Positions 5,817 to 8,471 of a stretch of 8,471 bases of DNA are shown here, in pieces. The stretch is from CAYMNU01 sp964391885 (lineage in GTDB: Archaea; Altiarchaeota; Altiarchaeia; JAFGQM01). How positions within the stretch are numbered: position 1 is the first letter of the stretch; every line of letters begins with the position of its first letter. The DNA lies in assembly GCA_964391885.1 (NCBI GenBank), contig CAYMNU010000040.1:1-8471 (forward strand). The letters run 5' to 3'. Under the pieces are notes generated by a model, which ran no database searches, had not been told where the DNA came from, and saw only the letters and a program-made list of their open reading frames with translations. The position numbers were made by a program, and so were the translations under genes.

Positions 5817-7225
5817 GGTTTGCCATTCGCCTCAGTAAGCTTAGTCTGCTTCGCGCGCAGCTCGCCCAGCTCTGTGGGATACTCCTCAGTGACACATGCC
5901 ATGCAAAGGTTCTGTTCTGGAAGGCCAATGGAATCAACAAGGCCCTCTATAGTGTTGTAGGCAAGCGAGTCTGCACCTATGAACTTAGCAATTTCTTCTA
6001 TCGTCTTCTCCGCGGCTATGAATTGATTATACTGCTGCATGTCCACACCGTAGAAGCAGGGGGCTATGACGGGGGGGCAGGCTATCCTGAGGTGAATTTT
6101 TTTGGCGCCGCATGCCCTTATAAGAGAAATTATCTGCCGCATCGTCGTCCCCCTGACTATGGAGTCGTCTACAAGAACTATATCTTTCCCTTTTATCTCT
6201 TCTTCAACAGGTATGAGCTTCGTCTTGACCATCAGCTCCCTGTCTTTCTGAGAGGGCATGATAAAGCTTCTTCCGGCGTAGCGGTTCCTGAGCAGTATCT
6301 CGGTGTAGGGAATCCCGCTCTCCTGGGAATATCCTATTGCAGATGCCACCCCTGAGTAAGGCACTGCCGACACGAGATCCGCCTTGACAGGGAAGCTCTT
6401 TGCAAGGAACTTGCCCATGTTCTTTCTTGAGCCATATACTGAAGCCCCGTTCATGGTAGAGTCCGGCCGGGCGAAGTAGACATATTCAAACATGCAATGG
6501 GCGCGCCTGTTTATCTTCGGCAGCCTTTCGCTCTCGATGCCGTCGCGCGTCGCGCGGATAATCTCACCAGGTTTGATATCGCGTATAAGTTTGGACTGGA
6601 GAGTCACAAATGCGCAGTCTTCGGAAGCAAACGCATATCCATTGGGGAGGTCGCACATCATAAGCGGCCTGAATCCGAATGGGTCGCGAACCGCATAAAG
6701 CTCGTCTGGAGTCATAATAAGGAGGGAATATGCGCCATCAAGGTACCTCATGGTGTTTTTGATGGCCTGCATAAGGTCTTTCTCCTTCATGAACTCATTG
6801 ACCAGTATCTTTGAGATAAGCTCTGTGTCTGCAGAGGTGGTGAAACTGTGGCCGCGGCTTGTCCAATGCTCCCTAAGCTGCCAGAAGTTAACCAAGTTGC
6901 CGTTATGGGCGATTGCAAACTTTATTCCAGCGCCTTTGCTCAAAAAAGGCTGTGCGTTGGGAAGCCGCGACTCGCCTGCAGTAGAATAGCGTATATGGCC
7001 TATGCCCATGCTGCCCTTGAGCTCTTTGATGTTCTCCTCATCAAACACCCTGCCAACAAGCCCCATGCCCTTGACTACGTCTATGTCCCCATTAGAGCTC
7101 ATAGCTATACCGCAGGATTCCTGGCCCCGGTGCTGGAGGGCAGATAGGCCATGATAGATGTCGCCTGCGCATTCGTTTTTAGAGCATATGCCGAAGACTC
7201 CACACTCTTCGCGAGGGATTGGCAT
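5813..7225 (-). CDS. purF: Amidophosphoribosyltransferase PurF (Fe-S type)
   Basis: Catalyses the first committed step of purine synthesis: PRPP plus glutamine gives 5-phosphoribosylamine, glutamate and pyrophosphate (470 residues, typical). The N-terminal glutaminase domain begins after a seven-residue leader, with Cys8 in EECGVFGI as the expected nucleophile after processing. Supporting motifs are ALQHRGQES (29-37), HIRYST (77-82) and HNGNLVN (107-113). The C-terminal phosphoribosyltransferase domain has the PRPP loop VLVDDSIVRGTT (350-361). Cys244, Cys390, Cys441 and Cys444 match the four cysteines that hold a 4Fe-4S cluster in Bacillus-type PurF, so an oxygen-sensitive enzyme is inferred. 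It is the only minus-strand gene. Its promoter region is shared with glyA, whose product makes glycine and one-carbon units for the same pathway. Confidence 0.96.
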   Translation of the reverse strand: MPIPREECGVFGICSKNECAGDIYHGLSALQHRGQESCGIAMSSNGDIDVVKGMGLVGRVFDEENIKELKGSMGIGHIRYSTAGESRLPNAQPFLSKGAGIKFAIAHNGNLVNFWQLREHWTSRGHSFTTSADTELISKILVNEFMKEKDLMQAIKNTMRYLDGAYSLLIMTPDELYAVRDPFGFRPLMMCDLPNGYAFASEDCAFVTLQSKLIRDIKPGEIIRATRDGIESERLPKINRRAHCMFEYVYFARPDSTMNGASVYGSRKNMGKFLAKSFPVKADLVSAVPYSGVASAIGYSQESGIPYTEILLRNRYAGRSFIMPSQKDRELMVKTKLIPVEEEIKGKDIVLVDDSIVRGTTMRQIISLIRACGAKKIHLRIACPPVIAPCFYGVDMQQYNQFIAAEKTIEEIAKFIGADSLAYNTIEGLVDSIGLPEQNLCMACVTEEYPTELGELRAKQTKLTEANGKP

Positions 7226-7251
7226 TTTAAGGTTTAAATTTGAGCCGGCAA

Positions 7252-7260
7252 GAATATAAA
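7252..7260 (-). promoter_or_regulatory. Likely TATA element for purF (minus strand)
   Basis: On the minus strand this reads TTTATATTC, centred about 31 bases before the purF ATG at 7225. Archaeal transcripts usually start about 25 bases past the TATA centre, so the purF leader would be only a few bases. No SD precedes purF, consistent with leaderless or near-leaderless initiation. Read on the plus strand (AATATAAA) it could also serve glyA with a leader near 10 bases. Confidence 0.5.
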
Positions 7261-7262
7261 CG

Positions 7263-7272
7263 CTTTTAAAAG
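7263..7272 (+). promoter_or_regulatory. Palindromic TATA element for glyA
   Basis: CTTTTAAAAG is a perfect 10-base palindrome centred about 23 bases before the glyA ATG. If used as box A, transcription would begin at or next to the ATG, giving a leaderless message; no SD is visible. It lies two bases from the purF element, so the two promoters probably compete or share factors. Confidence 0.5.
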
Positions 7273-7290
7273 AGCAGGCATTAAATCAGC

Positions 7291-8471
7291 ATGGTGAATT
7301 CAGATGTGAAGGGCGATGTGCCCGACAGCAGCAAGAAGGCGTATGAGCGAATAAAATACTGGATGCGGCTTGATGCGCAATGGAGACGCGAATGCATAAA
7401 CCTTATTGCGAGTGAGAATATCGTCAGCCCGGCGGTTAAGGCGGCGCTCTGCAGCGATTTTGAAGGCAGATATGCAGAGGGGCGGCCGGGAAAAAGGTAT
7501 TACCAGGGCACATGGATGCTTGACGAGATTGAGATAATCGGGCAAGAGCTCACTAAGAGGCTGTTTGAATGTGAGAATGCCGACCTGAGCCCGGTTTCAG
7601 GGGTGGTCGCGAACCTGGCCAGCTTGATGGCATTAGCAAACAGCGGAGACAGCATAATGAGCCTGTCTCTCGCCAACGGTGCGCACATAAGCCAAACAAG
7701 CATATCCGCGGCAGGGGTTCTCGGCCTGAAGTCAGCCTACCTCCCTTTCAGTGTAGAGGAAATGAATATCGACGCTGATGCAGCCAAAAAGGAGATAGCC
7801 AGGGTAAAGCCGAAGCTCGTCATTGTCGCGGGTTCGGTTTATCTTTTCCCGCACCCCGTCTCCGAACTGAAAGAGGCATGTGACAGGGTGGGTGCGCGAA
7901 TGATGTATGACGGGGCCCATGTTGCGGGCCTGATAGCCGGAAAGGCGTTTCCAAATCCCTTAAAAGAGGGCTGCGACGTTGTGACCTTTTCGTCCCACAA
8001 GACCTTCCCGGGGCCTCAGGGGGGGATGATATTATACAATGACTCAGTAGGCAAAGACCTAAAGAAAAGGCTCATGGAAGCTGCATTCCCAAGGCTCATG
8101 AGCAGCCACCATCTTCATCACGTAGTGGGCAAGGCGATTGCTGCCGCGGAGATGCTGGAGTTCGGAGAGGATTATGCCAAACAGACCGTAAAAAACTCGA
8201 AGACACTTGCCGCAGCCCTGTATGGCGAAGGTATTGAGGTACTCGGCAAAAAGAACGGTTTCACGCGGAGCCACCAGGTGCTTATCGATGTGAGAGAGTA
8301 TGGGGGCGGCAGGGAGATAGCAGAAAAGCTGGAGAAAGCTAATGTCATAACAAGCAAGCAAATGCTTCCCTGGGACAACGAGCCGGAAAATCCCTCGGGC
8401 ATACGCATCGGCACACAGGAGCTCACGCGGCTCGGCATGAAGGAAAAGGAGATGGACTCGGTTGCCGGGCT
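7291..8471 (+). CDS. glyA: Serine hydroxymethyltransferase GlyA (3' end outside window)
   Basis: PLP enzyme that interconverts serine and glycine while passing the one-carbon unit to a tetrahydropterin; in archaea the carrier may be folate or a methanopterin. The frame is open from ATG 7291 to the window edge (393 codons); relatives are usually a few dozen residues longer, so only the C-terminal end is missing. Visible motifs: NLIASEN (38-43) near the N-terminus, the RYAEGRPGKRYYQG segment (60-73), DGAHVAG (207-213) with the PLP-contacting Asp207 and His210, the Schiff-base Lys237 in SSHKTFPGPQGG, and SGIRIGTQELTRLG (369-382) with the carboxylate-binding Arg372. The HHLHH segment at 273-277 is also family-typical. 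It is divergent from purF and linked to it in purine metabolism. Nothing looks disrupted in the visible part. Confidence 0.94.
   Translation, partial: MVNSDVKGDVPDSSKKAYERIKYWMRLDAQWRRECINLIASENIVSPAVKAALCSDFEGRYAEGRPGKRYYQGTWMLDEIEIIGQELTKRLFECENADLSPVSGVVANLASLMALANSGDSIMSLSLANGAHISQTSISAAGVLGLKSAYLPFSVEEMNIDADAAKKEIARVKPKLVIVAGSVYLFPHPVSELKEACDRVGARMMYDGAHVAGLIAGKAFPNPLKEGCDVVTFSSHKTFPGPQGGMILYNDSVGKDLKKRLMEAAFPRLMSSHHLHHVVGKAIAAAEMLEFGEDYAKQTVKNSKTLAAALYGEGIEVLGKKNGFTRSHQVLIDVREYGGGREIAEKLEKANVITSKQMLPWDNEPENPSGIRIGTQELTRLGMKEKEMDSVAG

Noticed and set aside
6023..6355. 110-codon open frame on the plus strand inside purF
   Set aside because: It is antisense to strongly conserved PurF sequence, with no start signal or recognisable motif; a shadow frame.
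1..8471. CRISPR array, tRNA, rRNA, insertion sequence, phage or defence genes
   Set aside because: Reading both strands showed no repeat-spacer pattern, no tRNA-like cloverleaf in the spacers, and no transposase, integrase or known defence domain; nearly all bases are inside housekeeping genes.

Overview
This window looks like a piece of an archaeal chromosome. The evidence is gene content: an exosome Csl4 subunit, RNA polymerase subunit Rpo11 (L), a Sec11-type signal peptidase using Ser-His-Asp, a PCNA sliding clamp, and both subunits of the archaeal/eukaryotic primase. Base composition is near balanced, with many AGG/AGA arginine and ATA isoleucine codons, as in many archaea. PriS and PriL are separate genes, which argues against Nanoarchaeum-like lineages that carry a fused primase. 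I cannot place the organism more precisely; a DPANN or euryarchaeal lineage is possible, but this is a guess.

Layout. Nine genes fill almost all of the window, eight on the plus strand and one on the minus strand. (1) At 60-2184 lies a tightly packed run: csl4, rpoL, a membrane signal peptidase and an ADP-ribose-pyrophosphatase-like Nudix hydrolase. A possible tail of an upstream gene ends 4 bases before csl4. (2) At 2237-2971 is PCNA, with its own TATA-like element and Shine-Dalgarno (SD) site. (3) At 3048-5816 is a second unit: priL, priS (overlapping by 8 bases) and a HAD-IIA phosphatase (2-base gap), preceded by a 76-base spacer with T-rich elements. (4) purF at 7225-5813 on the minus strand meets the HAD gene tail to tail, the two stop codons sharing bases. 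(5) glyA starts at 7291 and runs off the right edge; it is divergent from purF across a 65-base spacer holding closely spaced TATA-like elements.

How the genes work together. Csl4 (RNA decay and processing) and Rpo11 (transcription) form an RNA-metabolism pair. PCNA and PriL/PriS supply the clamp and primer synthesis for DNA replication. PurF catalyses the committed step of purine synthesis, while GlyA makes glycine and one-carbon units that feed the same pathway, so their shared divergent promoter region makes metabolic sense. Only three genes are tied to visible start signals: rpoL and pcn have clear SD sites, and purF and glyA appear to be leaderless or nearly so. The others start a few bases from or inside the preceding gene, or lack an SD.

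I found no CRISPR array, tRNA, rRNA, insertion sequence or phage gene, and no convincing new multi-gene system. The oddities are at the protein and promoter level: an unusual Cys-rich tail and His/Lys-rich N-terminus on the signal peptidase, atypical metal-ligand neighbourhoods in both primase subunits, a HAD phosphatase in the primase operon, and very compact gene junctions.
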